Part shown: one piece after another, positions 1 to 12,805 of the stretch
How the letters are laid out: each line of letters begins with the position of its first letter
How positions within the stretch are numbered: position 1 is the first letter of the stretch
Assembly: GCA_034509425.1 (NCBI GenBank)
Contig: JAVTVJ010000829.1
Span: forward strand, 62,001 to 126,000
Length of the DNA: 64,000 nt
Direction: 5' to 3'
Source of the DNA: Eopsaltria australis
Taxonomy: Eukaryota; Chordata; Aves; Passeriformes; Petroicidae
Notes under the pieces: generated by a model
What the model was told of the DNA's origin: nothing
The model's input: the letters and a program-made list of their open reading frames with translations, nothing else
The model's database searches: none
Program-made: the position numbers and the translations under genes

Positions 1-949
1 GGACATGAGAACAATAATCTGAATGATGTTATGTAATGAAAAGCTGCATTTCTTCCCACAAAGCAGGTTTCTTGCTACAGAGTTATTTCAGGAGCTTTCA
101 AATGCTTTTTTCTCTGCAATGATGTGCTGATAACATCATCACAAACAAAATGCTGTAGATTAGTAAAGAAAATAGTCTGCTAGAAGGATTGGCAGAAAAA
201 AAAGCTTGAAAAAGTACAAACAGAATGAATGCAATTCTTACTTTCTTAAGGAAGAAACTAATAATGCAGCAGAGCCTCAAACAGCCTTCAACTGATCTTT
301 TTGGAGCTAAATCAATTAAAAAGATGTGAAAGGAATATTGTAACCATTTAGAAGAACATTCAAGGAGAGAAAATTAGATTTACTTGGCATAAAGTTCCCT
401 TGTCAATGTACTATAGAGAGAACAAAGGACCTCAAGAGGGTAGAAAGGCTGTAGAAACACACCACCTTTGACTTTTAAAAATGAGGTTTTCAGACAGGGG
501 TAGGAACAAATTTTATATTAATGATCCCTGGATTTTTTGCTGCTCATTAATAATGAAAATAAGAAACTAGTAAAAAAGGGCAGATATCAACTTTCAGAGA
601 AAAGAGCTTAGATCAGAATCTGTCAATTCAATTGAACAAAAATTCTGGAAATTTCAGAAGAATCCGGAACATAAAATTTTGTAATGGATCATAAAGAGGA
701 ACATTGGATAACATTAGAACATGGACACCCAGAGTCAGAAATTACAATTTGTATTTAGGAGAAGACTGGTCAAAATCATCCTGAAACAGTGAGATGAATA
801 TACATACAAATATATGTAGTTGGGCAGCTTCAATAGCAGATCAGACAATAATGCCATATAGTATTACTGATCTTTCCTTTGAGCACCTGAATGGGTTATT
901 TTCTGAATGCTAGATGATTAGCAACTGCTCTTCACCCTGGTTCAGAAAA
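1..949. other. Unannotated A+T-rich DNA
   Basis: No gene or repeat is recognised here. The only open frames are around 60 codons, lack any recognisable domain and look like chance. The sequence is A+T-rich with short A and T runs, as in bird intergenic or intronic DNA. Confidence 0.6.
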
Positions 950-987
950 AACAAACAAACAAACAAACAGACAAACAAACAAACAAA
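950..987. repeat. CAAA tetranucleotide microsatellite
   Basis: A tract of CAAA units is interrupted once by CAGA near 968-971. It is 38 bases long with almost no other base. The opposite strand reads as repeated Cys-Leu-Phe-Val in one frame, an artefact of the repeat and not a protein. Confidence 0.95.
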
Positions 988-1505
988 ATATTCTGGAAGG
1001 AAGAACTTATATATTAAATTTGTAATTTTAATGAGAATGTAATTACTAGATTTGCTTTGCAGCTCATTTACAAGAACTAATTGAAAGAACACCTTCAGAT
1101 TGTGTATAAGTACTCTTCATATGTAATTTTCAACACATAATGCACAATTTGACTTTACTGAAAAGGTTTAGGTTAATTCAACAGTCTGTCTAATTCTCAT
1201 TAGTGGATTTTTGTGATGCAGAGATCTTCTGTCACATTGAGAAAACATTACCTTTCACTTTAACTAACCCAAAGAGATAGTTTCTCATTGGGGTTCTCAG
1301 TGAGTGAGGATGACTTCAGTCTGACAAACAGATTGACCAACAAAAACCAAAAGGAATAATTAGAACCAAGAAGATATCTGCAGAAAATCTACTGAATAGT
1401 ACAGGGAAACCGTATGATACATAACAATTCATCTCACCTGATGTGAGGTATCTGATGTTTAACCTGTTCTGGCCACTCCCTCAGTGGACAACAGACATCT
1501 ATAGC
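988..1505. other. Unannotated DNA
   Basis: I see no gene, repeat or RNA. The last 60 bases before the pentanucleotide array are slightly richer in G+C but match no element I recognise. Confidence 0.55.
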
Positions 1506-1584
1506 ATTCTATTCTATTCTATTCTATTCTATTCTATTCTATTCTATTCTATTCTATTCTATTCTATTCTATTTCTATTCTATT
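1506..1584 (+). repeat. ATTCT pentanucleotide array
   Basis: Thirteen perfect ATTCT copies run from 1506 to 1570, followed by a slipped ATTTCT unit and a partial copy to about 1584. It is the longest clean microsatellite in the window. The unit resembles the 3' octamer of CR1 (ATTCTRTG), so the array may have grown from an eroded CR1 tail. No CR1 body is recognisable just upstream, so that origin is only an inference. Confidence 0.97.
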
Positions 1585-2100
1585 GCCTTTTTCATTTCTG
1601 ACAGCAGAGACTCATGAAATTGACTTACATTTAATAAATTTAAATTAAATTAGTTGAATCCTGAAAGCTTGCCTCAGTAGTCACTAAGACAGAAATTCTT
1701 CTCTGAAGTCCTATTTATATCACAGCAAAATATGTAAGACTAAATATGACATCTAAAAAAACTGCATTGCCTTTTTTTTATAATACCAACTCTCTCATGG
1801 ATGAATGAATAATTTCAATTTCATACTCTTAGCATTTCTTCTCAAGAACTGGAATTAGTGAAACTCTCTGGTGGCTGTAGCTCATTTTCTTCAGCTTGCC
1901 ATTTATAACATAAGGATTTATTTTGCAATGCACTTCTTTCATTTGTTGTGTTACTGTTTTAGGATTACTTTCATTTTAAACAGATTTGAAAGCACTTCAT
2001 GTTAAAAGAGTATGTTTCCATGTTAACAAACACAATTTCAATTGACTTTTTACCCTATACATTGTTTTTGCCCCCAGTGTAATACTGAGCACTGTCACTC
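1585..2100. other. Unannotated DNA
   Basis: A+T-rich sequence with no open frame of note and no recognised repeat. Confidence 0.55.
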
Positions 2101-2189
2101 AGGGAATTTAGGGGACTTGTAAGGATGTCTGAATGCTTGGAAGAGTACCTTGAGTAGCTTAGAAGTTGATTGTACACAGATTTTACTTC

Positions 2190-2276
2190 TTAGTACTAAC
2201 ACCTATAACATCCCTGCACAAAGTAGCAAAGTTTGGTGCTCTTAAAGGTCTCTTACAACCTTGATAATTCTATGAT
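2190..2276 (+). mobile_element. CR1 LINE 3' tail, eroded
   Basis: The last 45 bases read like a CR1 3' untranslated end: a CTTAAAGGTCTCTTACAACC stretch followed by ATTCTATGAT at 2267-2276. The body upstream has decayed too far to set a 5' border; similarity may reach back to about 2100. This is a dead, 5'-truncated copy on the plus strand. CR1 ends in short octamer repeats instead of poly(A), which fits. Confidence 0.6.
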
Positions 2277-3190
2277 AAAACTAATATTTTGAAGACATGG
2301 AAACACTGAAATTTGACAAACAAATCATCAGATTCCATTGTATCCAAATGGGGACAATAAATATTTCTATAGGAATGGATGAGATGCTATAATTTACAGT
2401 GTAATATAAAAATGTGTGTACATTCCTACAAAAGCCAGCAGCAAGGTTGGGATGTTTTGCAATGCTGACTGAAGTAATTGTCCTGTTAGGACAGTGGTCC
2501 ATCATAGTTAAGGCATAACATAGGCTTATTTTTAATGAGCAGAATAATACAATCACATTGTAAGGGTGCAATCCAGAGCTGCTTAGGTAACTAGTTATGA
2601 GAGGTCTCACAAACATCCTTGACATTCTGATATGTTGCTCCATAATTAATGATGCAAAAACTTCCTTTACTGAATTCTGAACTTGTTCTCATTTTTTCCC
2701 GAGCTTTTGTTAGGAACACAAAGTGACCTCTTCTGAGACTGATCTTTTTAGAGAAGGTGTGCATAAGATTGGTTTGAAATAACCATGTTATCACACCATA
2801 ATTAGAAATCATGGAAAAGGAAAATTTTATTAAATTTGGTTTCATTCTTTTTGCCACTATTGCAAGTGAAGTTTTTTAATACCAGGACATGAATGCATTT
2901 TTCATTTGACAAGCAGTTACCCTGAATTGGGAAAATATCTTAAAGATTTACAGTGCTATTTCTGGCCTCCCAAGTTCTACACATGTTTAAAAATGTTTCC
3001 TTTAAGTTTATGAGCTGATATGTTTTGCTTTCATTAATTCAATATCAAAAAAGAAGATTGGATAGAAAAGTAAGTAAGCAAGCAAGCTTAACATTCTCAT
3101 TTTCACAGAAATACTATTGCAGTGATCAACAGATAATCATGATGTAACATCTATTTGATATCTCTCAAAACTGGAGGTCTCCTTCCCTGG
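2277..3190. other. Unannotated DNA
   Basis: Two minus-strand open frames of 120 and 88 codons (2281-2643 and 2591-2857) overlap each other, resemble nothing I know and are probably chance. No repeat is recognised. Confidence 0.5.
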
Positions 3191-4205
3191 AAAGGGGGAT
3201 GGTTCCTACAACATCATCTTGAATCTGATGAAGCAGAGACTAGATAAGTGGACAGTGAGGTGGACACAAAACTGGCTGAACTTCTGGACTCAAAATGCTG
3301 AGCAGTGGTATGAAATTGGCTGGTGGCCACTTGCCAATAGTGTAGTCCAATACCAATAGTGTGTCCAATAGTTTAAAAACAACGCCTTAATTAATGAACA
3401 GGACATTGTAAACTTGAAACCAAGACATAACTGGTAGTAGTGGCTGATGCACTAGACAGCTATGCTGCCATAACAGGACAGGCTGGAGGAATGGGTTAAT
3501 GGGAACTTCATGAAGTTCATCAGTGGGAAAAGCAAAGTCCAGCACCTAGGGAGCCACTGGCCCAAGCTGAGGAATCACCAGCTGAAAAGCATATTTGCAG
3601 AAAAGAATCTAGTTGTTGTGGTGGACAAAATGACCATGAGCCAACAACCTGTCCTTGTGGTGAAGAAGGCCGACAAGCTCCTGGGCTGCCTTAGGAAGAG
3701 AGGTCCCTGTAAGCTGAGGGACAGGATCCTTCCCCTTTTATTGGCACTGGTGAGGCCACATGTGAAGTACCATGTCCAGTTCTGGTTTCCATGATGCAAG
3801 AGAGACATGGAATGAGTCAAACAAAAGACCACTAAGATGTTTAACAGACTGGAGCATCTGTCCTATGAGAAAAGGCAGAGACATTAGGAACTTTTCAGCC
3901 TGAAGAGAAGAAAACCTAGAGGGATCTCTTTGACGTGTTTAAATAACTTATGGGGGGAAGAAAACAGGGTGCCACCCACTATCAGCTCTAGAGGCACATG
4001 TGTGCAGAAACTGAAATAAGCAAAATTCCATTTATATATTAGAATAATGTTTTTTAATTCTGGCAGGTTGCTGAGGGTCTGTGACATGTCTATGCTTAAA
4101 AATACTCAAAACCCAACTGGAAACACCTCTAAGCAGCCTGCTGTAGCTGACATTCCTTTGATTAGAGGATTGTACCAAATAATCTTCTGAGGTACTACTC
4201 AAGTG
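3191..4205 (+). mobile_element. CR1 LINE fragment (ORF2 3' half and 3' UTR)
   Basis: Plus-strand translation in shifting frames gives the end of CR1 ORF2, the reverse-transcriptase protein. About 3222-3300 matches the segment around W-x-x-N-W-L. About 3510-3790 matches the block with a Phe-Ala-Glu-Lys-x-Leu-like core, a Thr-Met-Ser-Gln-Gln core, Ala-Leu-Val-Arg-Pro-His and Gln-Phe-Trp. About 3830-3900 matches the LEHLSYE region. The 3' untranslated part continues to about 4205, where the octamer tail is lost. Frameshifts, stops and an internal gap after about 3350 show an old, 5'-truncated dead copy. It shares block structure with the copy at 32960-33590, so the two may be the same subfamily. 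The open frame at 3510-3794 is its remnant and not a gene. Confidence 0.9.
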
Positions 4206-4223
4206 AAAAGCTGTATCTGATGC

Positions 4224-4228
4224 ACTGC
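4224..4228 (+). repeat. 5-bp target-site duplication, left copy (ACTGC)
   Basis: ACTGC lies directly before the TG that opens the LTR and is repeated exactly at 4800-4804 after its closing CA. A 5-bp duplication fits integration by an ERVL-like or gammaretrovirus-like element. Confidence 0.85.
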
Positions 4229-4465
4229 TGTATTGGGTCTGACTGGGGTAAAGCTCACAGCCCTTACAGTGCTGTGCTTTGCTTTGGTAGCTGGCATTGA
4301 TAACAGAGCAGTGTTTCGGCTGCTGCCAAGCTGTGCTGTCCCTCTGACATTCCTTCCCCCACTGAAGGGGATGGGGGTGGGCAAGATCCTGGGAGGGGAC
4401 ACCAGCAGGCCAGCTGACCCCAGTCAGCCAAAGGGATATTCCATACCATATGACATCAGCTCAGA

Positions 4466-4472
4466 TATATAA
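4466..4472 (+). promoter_or_regulatory. LTR TATA box
   Basis: TATATAA lies inside the solo LTR, about 200 bases before its AATAAA signal and just after the CRE-like TGACATCA. It is the retroviral U3 promoter core. Whether it still drives transcription is unknown. Confidence 0.75.
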
Positions 4473-4672
4473 GGGAGGAAAAGAGGAGGAGGAGGAGAAG
4501 GCACTCAGGATTCGTCCATGTTTGCCTTCCTGAACAGTTGTCACGCGTGCTGAAGCCCTGCTTCCCAGAAAGTGTCCGGACATCGCTACTGATGGGAAGT
4601 AGAGATTGATTGTTTTTCTCTTCAGCTCTTGTGCGCACAGATCTCTGCTTGCTTTCTCTATTTTCCTGCTGT

Positions 4673-4678
4673 AATAAA
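4673..4678 (+). terminator. LTR polyadenylation signal
   Basis: AATAAA sits in the R-region position of the ERVL-like LTR, followed by a T-rich stretch. It could end antisense or read-through transcripts, but that is not shown by the sequence. Confidence 0.75.
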
Positions 4679-4799
4679 ATTGCCTCATTTCAGCCTGGTA
4701 GTTTTTTTCCATATTATTCTCTCCCCTCTCCCAGTGGGAAAGGGAGTGACAGAGTGACTGAGTAGTTACCTGGCATCTAGCCAGGGTCAACCCACGACA

Positions 4800-4804
4800 A
4801 CTGC
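4800..4804 (+). repeat. 5-bp target-site duplication, right copy (ACTGC)
   Basis: Exact partner of 4224-4228. It fixes the right border of the solo LTR at 4799. Confidence 0.85.
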
Positions 4805-7800
4805 AAAATTCCAGGATGAACTAGTGAGGTTATTCTTTGAGGATTTTTAAACAATGGTTTTGCAACTGCATCTTCCATACCTTCTCAGACTTCCACAGAT
4901 AATATGGTCAGTTGGCATTCCGTACTTTTCTCACAAACTGTCACAAACGGTGTGGAGGTCATTTTAGTACAGAACACAGAACACAACCAAGTGTTATGGT
5001 AGATGGAAATTTTCCTATTTAGCACTGCTTGCATGTTTCACCATTCCTGCAACCTCACAGTGAACACATGTCAAAGACACAGTCTGTAGCATTGCTTTCA
5101 GTAAATCACTAATTACTTAAACTGTATGTCTTTCCCCATGAAATCAAGAGGGAGCAGGGTCTTCCAGCTTTTCCTACTGTAAACCGTGGCCAGCACTTCT
5201 GATGAGGTAAATCAGCTTAACATCACTGAATTCAACAGATCTTCATCAATTTTCAGCATCCAAGGATCTGACTGAGGTCCTATTGCTCCTGTTTTAGAGA
5301 AATGAATTTCAAGAAGTAAAAAAATAAGCTTGGCAAACTAAATTTATAATGCACTGAATTTTCACATAATCAGAAATGTATAGCATCTAAAAAGATACAT
5401 ATTGAAAAGACAGAGGTAATATTCCTGGACCATCCATGTCTTTTTCTCATACAACACACAAATGTGTTCAATTTCCAGATCAGACACATTCAGATGTAGC
5501 AGAAGTCTATGCTCTCCACTTTTTTCCTGTGACAAATTGTCAGTAGGAAAGCTTACATGACAGAAGCTCAAAAAATGCCAATCAGAATAGAATAAAAGTG
5601 GCAGTTTGAAAATTACACTGGAACTACTTCTTGCTCAACATCAAATGAGTACACTTCAGTCATATTGTCAAAATACAGATTGCAAATCTGCTGTTTCTCT
5701 TCCATCAGTAAGAAATAACTTCTCTCCACCTTTTTTCCTCTTGAAAAATACTCTGTGGCCTGTTTTTCTCACCCTCCTAATGCAGGTCTGACCTACAATG
5801 AAAACTTTAATAAAACAGCCCCCTAAACACTACTATTTTGATTAGCATTTATTTTGCATTTTGCCAAACAGAAATAGCATGAAAGTAGTTCCTAATCCCA
5901 GGGAGGTTACTTGAGTTAAGAAAGGGATTGTACAACCAGCAAACAGGGTAACAAAAATCCTGGACTGCATGCACTGGAATTCTTAAATACTCTAAAAACC
6001 TAACAGTATTTTTTAAAGGATTATCATTAGTATTTTCCTTAATCAAATGGCAACAGTCCTTATCAAAGTGGAAACACAATTCTAAGAGAACATGCACAGA
6101 AGAATAAACATTATAGCAGTCTCTCATCCTGCTGTGTCTTAGGATTGTTCTAGGCATCTCTTGGTTGAAGAATGTGAGTATCAAACTCAACAGTACTCTC
6201 TATTGGTAGTTTTTATTTTACATTACAGAACTTGGTGTTGTATTCCCAGTAACAGAGTCGAGTTATCACTGACTGCAAATGAAGAGTAACAACTGGGGGA
6301 TTTGTACCTTTCTTTTCTTCTTGATAATAATTCTAGTGAAATTTACTTGTGTAAAGCTGAACTTTGCAGCTGTCAAAGAATCAGAAAAGGAAACCTTCAT
6401 GGGATGTCTTACTTGGAATGTTCAATTTCAGACATACTTCTCTTGAAATAATACTTGTGAGGATTATTTTCTATTTCCCCTTGACTATTGTAATTGGAGG
6501 ACTGATCTCCCTTTCATGTTACTGTCTTTCCCCTGCTCTTACAATTTTCAATGTCAATGAGAAGTATTTTTAATTATATTATGGAAGGAACTGGCACATA
6601 TGATAATATAGTTGACTGGCTGAATTGGGTCTCTATTGAAGTTACACACAGAAGAATCCTATTGTGAAGTCTACTGTGGCTGTCCCTCCATGCCCACCTC
6701 CTCTTTTTTGATAATGGTGTCTATATGCAAAGAACTAAAATTTACGATCTCATCAATTTAGATAGGTAATTTTTACTCCACTTTGGATCTTTACAATAGG
6801 AAGTAGTGAATCAAATAATTTCTTCTGTTCTTTCTGGATAATTATCTCATCTGAATTTTCTTCTGAAAATCTCTTCCATACACCAAATTCCATCTGCTTA
6901 CTATGACACTGGAATATAGTGCTTCCTTATGCTAAATTTAATGTCTGCTTTTAGGACAGAAATCTTGCATTCTTTGCACAATTAAAACAAAGATATAATG
7001 TCGACTGAGTGGGCAGAGAATACAAAATCCAGTCCCTATTCGGTAGTTACAATATTTCCTTCTCTTATTGGCACGAAAAATTCTTGGTCAAATCTTGGAG
7101 ACCTGAGCCCACTCCCAAGGACAGCCTCATGACTCGCAGTGGGAGTGAGCAACATAGAACACGATGCTATTTGCACTCCTTTATCTTGTTTCTTATCTTC
7201 ACTCACCACCCACCTCACACACACACACAGACACCGCTATTCTCAGACTAGCCCAAGCTCAGTTAGAGTTACTAGTTTACAATGCACAAACTACAGGGCA
7301 AAATTCTCTTAAAAACTGAAGCTTTTGACTACAGTTCAAATATCCAATTTATACATCTGGTTTAAGTATTTATTATTATTTTTGTGTGTGTGTAAGTGTG
7401 CACTCTTTGATGCTAATAAAAGCTTTTTAAATCAACACTTAAGAATACATGTCTTGTTTTATATTGAAATTATACTGCATTTTTCATACTGCATAAAACA
7501 TATGGTAACCTTTAGGTACATAAAATGCCTGTCTGTATGAAATGATAAAATATGTTTTCAGAGAGGAATTAATCTTCATATCTGTGTTGTAAACCCCTGA
7601 AAAACAGACTATCACAGAAACGCTGACAAAATTTAGCAGGATTAGTGAGGTACAAAAACAGTTGAATATTCTAAAAATTTCATCTTCTGGATTAAAGATA
7701 ACTTGTCTTTCACTTAAATCCACCATAAAGGGGCACTGTAGGGAATGATGATGGCAAAAAGCCAAGCATTTTCCTTATATTTTACCTTATAAGTTTAATA

Positions 7801-10800
7801 AGTTAAGACAAATATTTACTAGGATTTGGTGATTGCATAATGCAAATATTTTACCTAGTTGTTTGTTATTCTTTCCATTTAGCTCTATTTATTTATAATA
7901 GAGCTAATATCAGAAAAAAAAATTAAAATAATATAATTTTAAATAGGAAGTATTTTTTAAAAAATCCATTTATCATACTTCCAAGAAATTTAATGGAATT
8001 TTTTCAATGAATATTTCATGGTGGCTCTGGATACATTATAGTTTTATTATTTCAGAGTAGGCAGCATTCTTTACTCTGATCTGAGTGGAGTTCTGGTTAA
8101 AGCTGCATAAACAAAGTTATCCTTTAAGCCCTAGGAGGGAAAAAAGCATTGAAGTTTGCACCATGTCTTTTATGGTACAATGTGAAGTTTTCTAGTAGGA
8201 TTAACTTTCTCTTTTTATTTGTTTTTCTGCTAGGATTGGATGTCAACCATGTGGTGCAATCCTTAGCAGTTGTAAGACTCCTACTAAGCAGAACTACATT
8301 ACAGGAGGATTTGAGCAATTTTTCCTGCTGCAGCTTCTTTAATGCACCACAGGCAGAGTGAGGAGTGTTTGGTCTTGCAATGAACCTGTCTCTTGAAGCA
8401 GAGACCAGATGAAACAGACCTTCACATCTATGTCTTGAAGAAGGAGAGTCATTTTGCATATGCTCCTCCTGTGCCCTCTTTTGTCTGTCCTATGTACTTA
8501 GACTTAAAACACCTTAGTGAAAAGAATGGTACTATCCGCCTCTAGAAGCAAAGTTGGGTCCCAAAGCTGGAACCCCCAAATGTAGTTGACTGAATATAAA
8601 TAAGAATATATTCAAACATTTCTAATTACCAACTCAGTGCAAAAAGGAGTAACACTCACCAAAGTATTGCACAGATATGGCATGCCAAAACTGATTATAA
8701 TTTTAGAGCTCAAGTAGAGCTTGCAAACAGCTTTAACCCTCATGATTTCCTTGTTGGCCCTGTTTAAATCATGTCACCAAAGTCAAAATCAAAGGCCAAG
8801 AATTCAAAGAAGGACAATCTGCAAAACTGGTATTTCAGTGCACAGTAATGCTTTTAACAGCAGAATCAAATAACAGCTGTAAGACTACATTTTACCAGAA
8901 GTCTGCGTCTATCTAGAAATAACCCATCTCAGGGCAAACACTTCATGGATCAACTAGAAGGATAATTATGTTGCCCACAAATAAGCACTTAGCCTTTTGT
9001 TAGATTAATTAGGACATTCCACTCAGACTCACCTGTCAGTCTAAAAGGAGACAAGTTTCTTGAACTCTGATCCCATGTGGCAGCAGGGTCTGATACTGAG
9101 GTAACCAATTCCTGTAGTGAAATCCTAGCTCTCTCTATGAGTAAGAAGAAAATACTCTCCGTTGGTGCACAGACACCAAAAGTGAGGCAGATTTTTTCCT
9201 GTTCTATCTGTTCTATCTATCCTAAAATCAAAGTCTGTATGAGCTGGCCTCATGCTGCAAGTCCACAAGGGCACTGAGGTACTGAGGTTCCCGTGACATA
9301 TCTGTTAGCCCTATATAGACATCTCACGTACTTCAAAACTTTGCAAATAGCACTAGATGCCTATACATCACCACCTGAATAAAGACACGAGTCTTCAACG
9401 CCTATAAAGAAAGCCTGGACACCTAGTCTGCATCTAGACATCTAGAGTCAGATACCTCAGTGTGATATTTCACCCCCACTCTGGTTTTATTCATTGCTCA
9501 TAAAACCCCGTCCATGTCTCTTTCAGACTGAAATGAAAGAGTCAAAATGCAGAGGAATACTAAGAGTCCAAGCTCTTTAAGAGTTGTTTAATTGCTGTTC
9601 TTAGAAAGACAAGCCAAGAAGATAGGTGGAGAAACCATTTGTATCTATTAAAGATTCTTAGGAAAACAGCTTTTTTTAAAGAAAATGGGCACCTCATAGT
9701 TTTGCTGAAATAATCTTTCCCATATAGTTGTTACTTCTTCCAGAAGTTCTGTCTTAGTCCATTCTGAATGAAATGGCTGGCTAGAGACATCAGAAGAAAT
9801 GATTGGTCTACAATATCATTGTGCTTGATTTCTGTTTGCCTACAGGGCCAGATTACCTGTAATTGTTCTCCTTTGTTATGGATACAGTTTGATTCCCAAT
9901 TAAACCTCAATCACCGCTGATGTAAGTATTTTGGCGGTGGGTAGGCATGTCAGGATTTCTGCTTCCAATGTATTTGCTCCTACTGCCAGGTAGACCACAA
10001 CCTCTTTTCCAGACACTGTGCAAAAACTTCATGTTATCTGTGCAAAAACTTGGGAAACTGTGTACTTTCTGCAAACTCTTCTGTATTTGATGTCAATTAC
10101 CTCTTTGTCTTGGAAGTGCCTTCCAATCTTCCACTTCGAAGAATTAAGCTATAAATAGAAATTCATTAAAATATTTTGGTTTATTTGCTTTTATAGACAC
10201 TCTGTAGCAAACAATAGAAAAGTTATAAATATGTTCTCCACATTGGCAGCCTCATTTTGCCTGTTAGGAGAAGGGAAGAGAATGCTGATACCCTTCATCA
10301 GCTTTCTTCTGGAAGGGGATTCTCTTATCCAAGTTGAAGAAACCAACTTGTCTCTTCCACTGTCAAATTTAAGGTATAGATGATTCAAAAGGAGGAAAGT
10401 AAAGATAATAACATGTAATTGAAGTCAGACAGAGGAAACAACAATTTCAGTTTCTCTGGACTTCTATGCTTGCACATTTCTAAATTCTTTTATTTCAAGC
10501 GAAATCTGTTGTGCTCTCTTCCTTAACAGGAATTGTCATCAAATGAGCCTTTTGCCAAACTGTAAGCCCTTCCAGAGGCAATTTGAAGTTCTTAAAAAAT
10601 CCTGTTAAAAGTTTTCACCTTGGGTTGAGCAAGTTGCTTGAAGTGACATTACACATAAGACAAAAGACCCATCCACAAGATGAGGGATATGTGTTTCATA
10701 TGCAATACATTAAATTGTTCCATATGTCTATTTTTTTATAAAAGTATTAAAGATTATAGGTTTTCATCTGTAAGACTCAGTAAAAGCAATTTGCACCTTA

Positions 10801-12799
10801 TTACACCATGATATGAAAATATTTAGTTCTCTCCTTTTTAAAAGAATACCAGCTTTCCTTCTCAATTTTTATTTAAATAAAGAAAATAATACTAAGAGAG
10901 TGAATGAATAACTTTACACACCATTATGGATTAAAAGGATGAAAATCTAGTTTCATCACTGATGTGTTTCTTAGCAGAATTTACTGAGTTTTATTAATAA
11001 AAGACATGGTTTTCTGCAATCAGTGGTGTGAATTCTCACACATTTGCATAAGAAAATTTGTAACTGCTTTGCCTCAGAGTGAAAAAAAAATACAGAAAAA
11101 AAATTTCAATACTTGCAGAGGAATAAGCTTATCTGTGCTTTGTTATATCCAGGGAATTTTCAAAGTGTCATCATGGTAACATAAGTTATTTATTATTATA
11201 AGATGATATTAGGAATTTCAGGGCATTTCAACTAAGCAGCAAAAGAAATTCCAAAACATCAAAGGAAGGAGCTTTTATAATGTGCTACCAATTTATATCC
11301 TTATTTGTCATTATGTGGCTATTTTAATCTAACTGTTATGAAACATGATCAAAGTTTTAGATAGTCCAGATATCACATATGTTCATTTTGTATCTGAGTT
11401 TTATGAAAAATATTATTACAGACAGATCTACTATCTGAACCATTTTTCACCACAACTGTAGAAGAACACAGCTCATTCCCTTCCAAATGAGTTTTCACTA
11501 GATTTTCTAATAGCTGTGCATTCCTCTTGGCTTTCTAAAACTGTTGAGGATGGATGATCTGGGCAAAGCAGTAATAGAAATAAAGAACAGCAGTCATTTT
11601 GAAAGATAAATGAGTCTTTGCTGTCATGGAGAATATTTTATCCAAGAACCATGGATAAAATAGGCAATGAAAGCAGAGGGACATATTCACGTTAGCAAAC
11701 ATTGTAACATCATCAATAATTAGTATTTCTGATAGTCAATTTTACAAGTCCAGAACACACAGAGACTTTGTTGTGCTGCATACCCCTGTGCTCTTTGAGG
11801 CAAATATTGTCTTCATGACTGTCCAACATACAAATTAGTTTAAACACAAATCAAGACATAAAGAAAGTAGAAATGATATTTAGCTCCCAGCAATCTGCTC
11901 AGGAACTATCATAACTCTGTACTGCTAGGAAAATAACCCTCCATTTCCAGTGTTAGCTAAAGGACCTGTGTCAACTTTTCTAATCATAAAAGAAATTTCT
12001 GTTTAGCCATTTCTTTTGTGGACATCATGGCTAAGTTTAATATGCTAAAACTCCACAATCCAGATGTCACTCAAATATCAGGACAACTGATATTTCTAGG
12101 ACTGCTCCATCAGCACTGGAAGACAACAAAAGTAGTTTCATGATTTGATAGCCAATTCTGGTGAGAAGACATAGTAGATATGCTTATGCAACAAAGTGAG
12201 AGGCCCCAAGTAATTTGGTTCCTATAAGAGTTCATAACTTAATAATTCTTGTCTTTTCAGTCTTCCAAGTGAAATATTGGCAAGATATTTAAGTCTTTTT
12301 GTGAATGACCTCGATGGTTTATTTGCATTGCAAGGAAGAGAACATGAGATTAACTTTACATCTTATTCTTAAATGCTGTGCTCTGAATGGAAAAATTGGT
12401 AGAAACCTGTATACAAGAACTTTCAATAAAAAGAAACACAAAAGCAAAACCTAAAAGCAACACAACAGAGTAAATTCAGGAAAATACTTATGCAATGATT
12501 ACCTTCTTTTTTAAAAGATAAAGATGTCAATTACCATAGTCATAATTCAATTAGCTTCAGGCTTTAAACACAGCTTTTTATTACCTTACAGAAGGTAACT
12601 AAGAATATTGCCCAGATAAATATCTCTAACAGTGATCAAGTTACCTATTAAGTCTTGTGTGGAAGAAATGAAATAGTAGACTGAGATTATTGCATTATAT
12701 ATATTCACTGCATTATACATTTCTCAGACCTTCTTGGAAGGTCATCTTTATCTCATCATACTTATTAAAAATCAGCCACATACTACTGTAAAGGAGGCT
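4805..12799. other. Eight kilobases without a recognised gene or element
   Basis: A+T-rich, apparently unique DNA. The longest open frames (5849-6190 minus, 113 codons; 8124-8459 minus, 111 codons) match no family I know, and the second overlaps a plus-strand frame of similar quality, so I treat both as chance. A short CA tract lies at 7215-7229 and a short GT tract at 7383-7394. There are no CR1 octamers, no LTR ends and no tRNA-like cloverleaf. A decayed old repeat could be hidden at 8900-9480, but nothing specific supports it. Confidence 0.55.
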
Positions 12800-12805
12800 G
12801 ACCTT
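12800..12805 (+). repeat. 6-bp target-site duplication, left copy (GACCTT)
   Basis: GACCTT precedes the TGTGG that opens the LTR. GACCCT follows its last CA at 13457-13462, a match at five of six positions. The difference is one C/T transition, which fits an older insertion. Confidence 0.65.

Larger units (their letters stand above)
4229..4799 (+). mobile_element. Solo LTR, avian ERVL-like
   Basis: This 571-bp element starts TGTATTGG and ends CACGACA, so it has the 5'-TG...CA-3' ends of a retroviral LTR. Exact ACTGC copies flank it. Inside are a CRE-like TGACATCA at 4451-4458, a TATA box at 4466-4472 and an AATAAA signal at 4673-4678, in the order expected for U3, R and U5 on the plus strand. 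The overall sequence is what I know as a common bird LTR, usually assigned to ERVL; that label is from memory. No gag, pol or env lies on either side, so the internal part was lost by LTR-LTR recombination. It sits just beyond a CR1 3' end. Open frames at 4233-4472 and on the minus strand are chance. Confidence 0.92.

Noticed and set aside
910..1092. Minus frame with repeated Cys-Leu-Phe-Val
   Set aside because: It is the translation of a CAAA microsatellite.
4233..4790. Frames of 60-109 codons on both strands
   Set aside because: They fall inside the ERVL-like solo LTR, which encodes no protein.
3191..4804. CR1 and ERVL-like LTR as one composite element
   Set aside because: The LTR has its own 5-bp duplication and lies beyond the decayed CR1 end; adjacency is coincidental.
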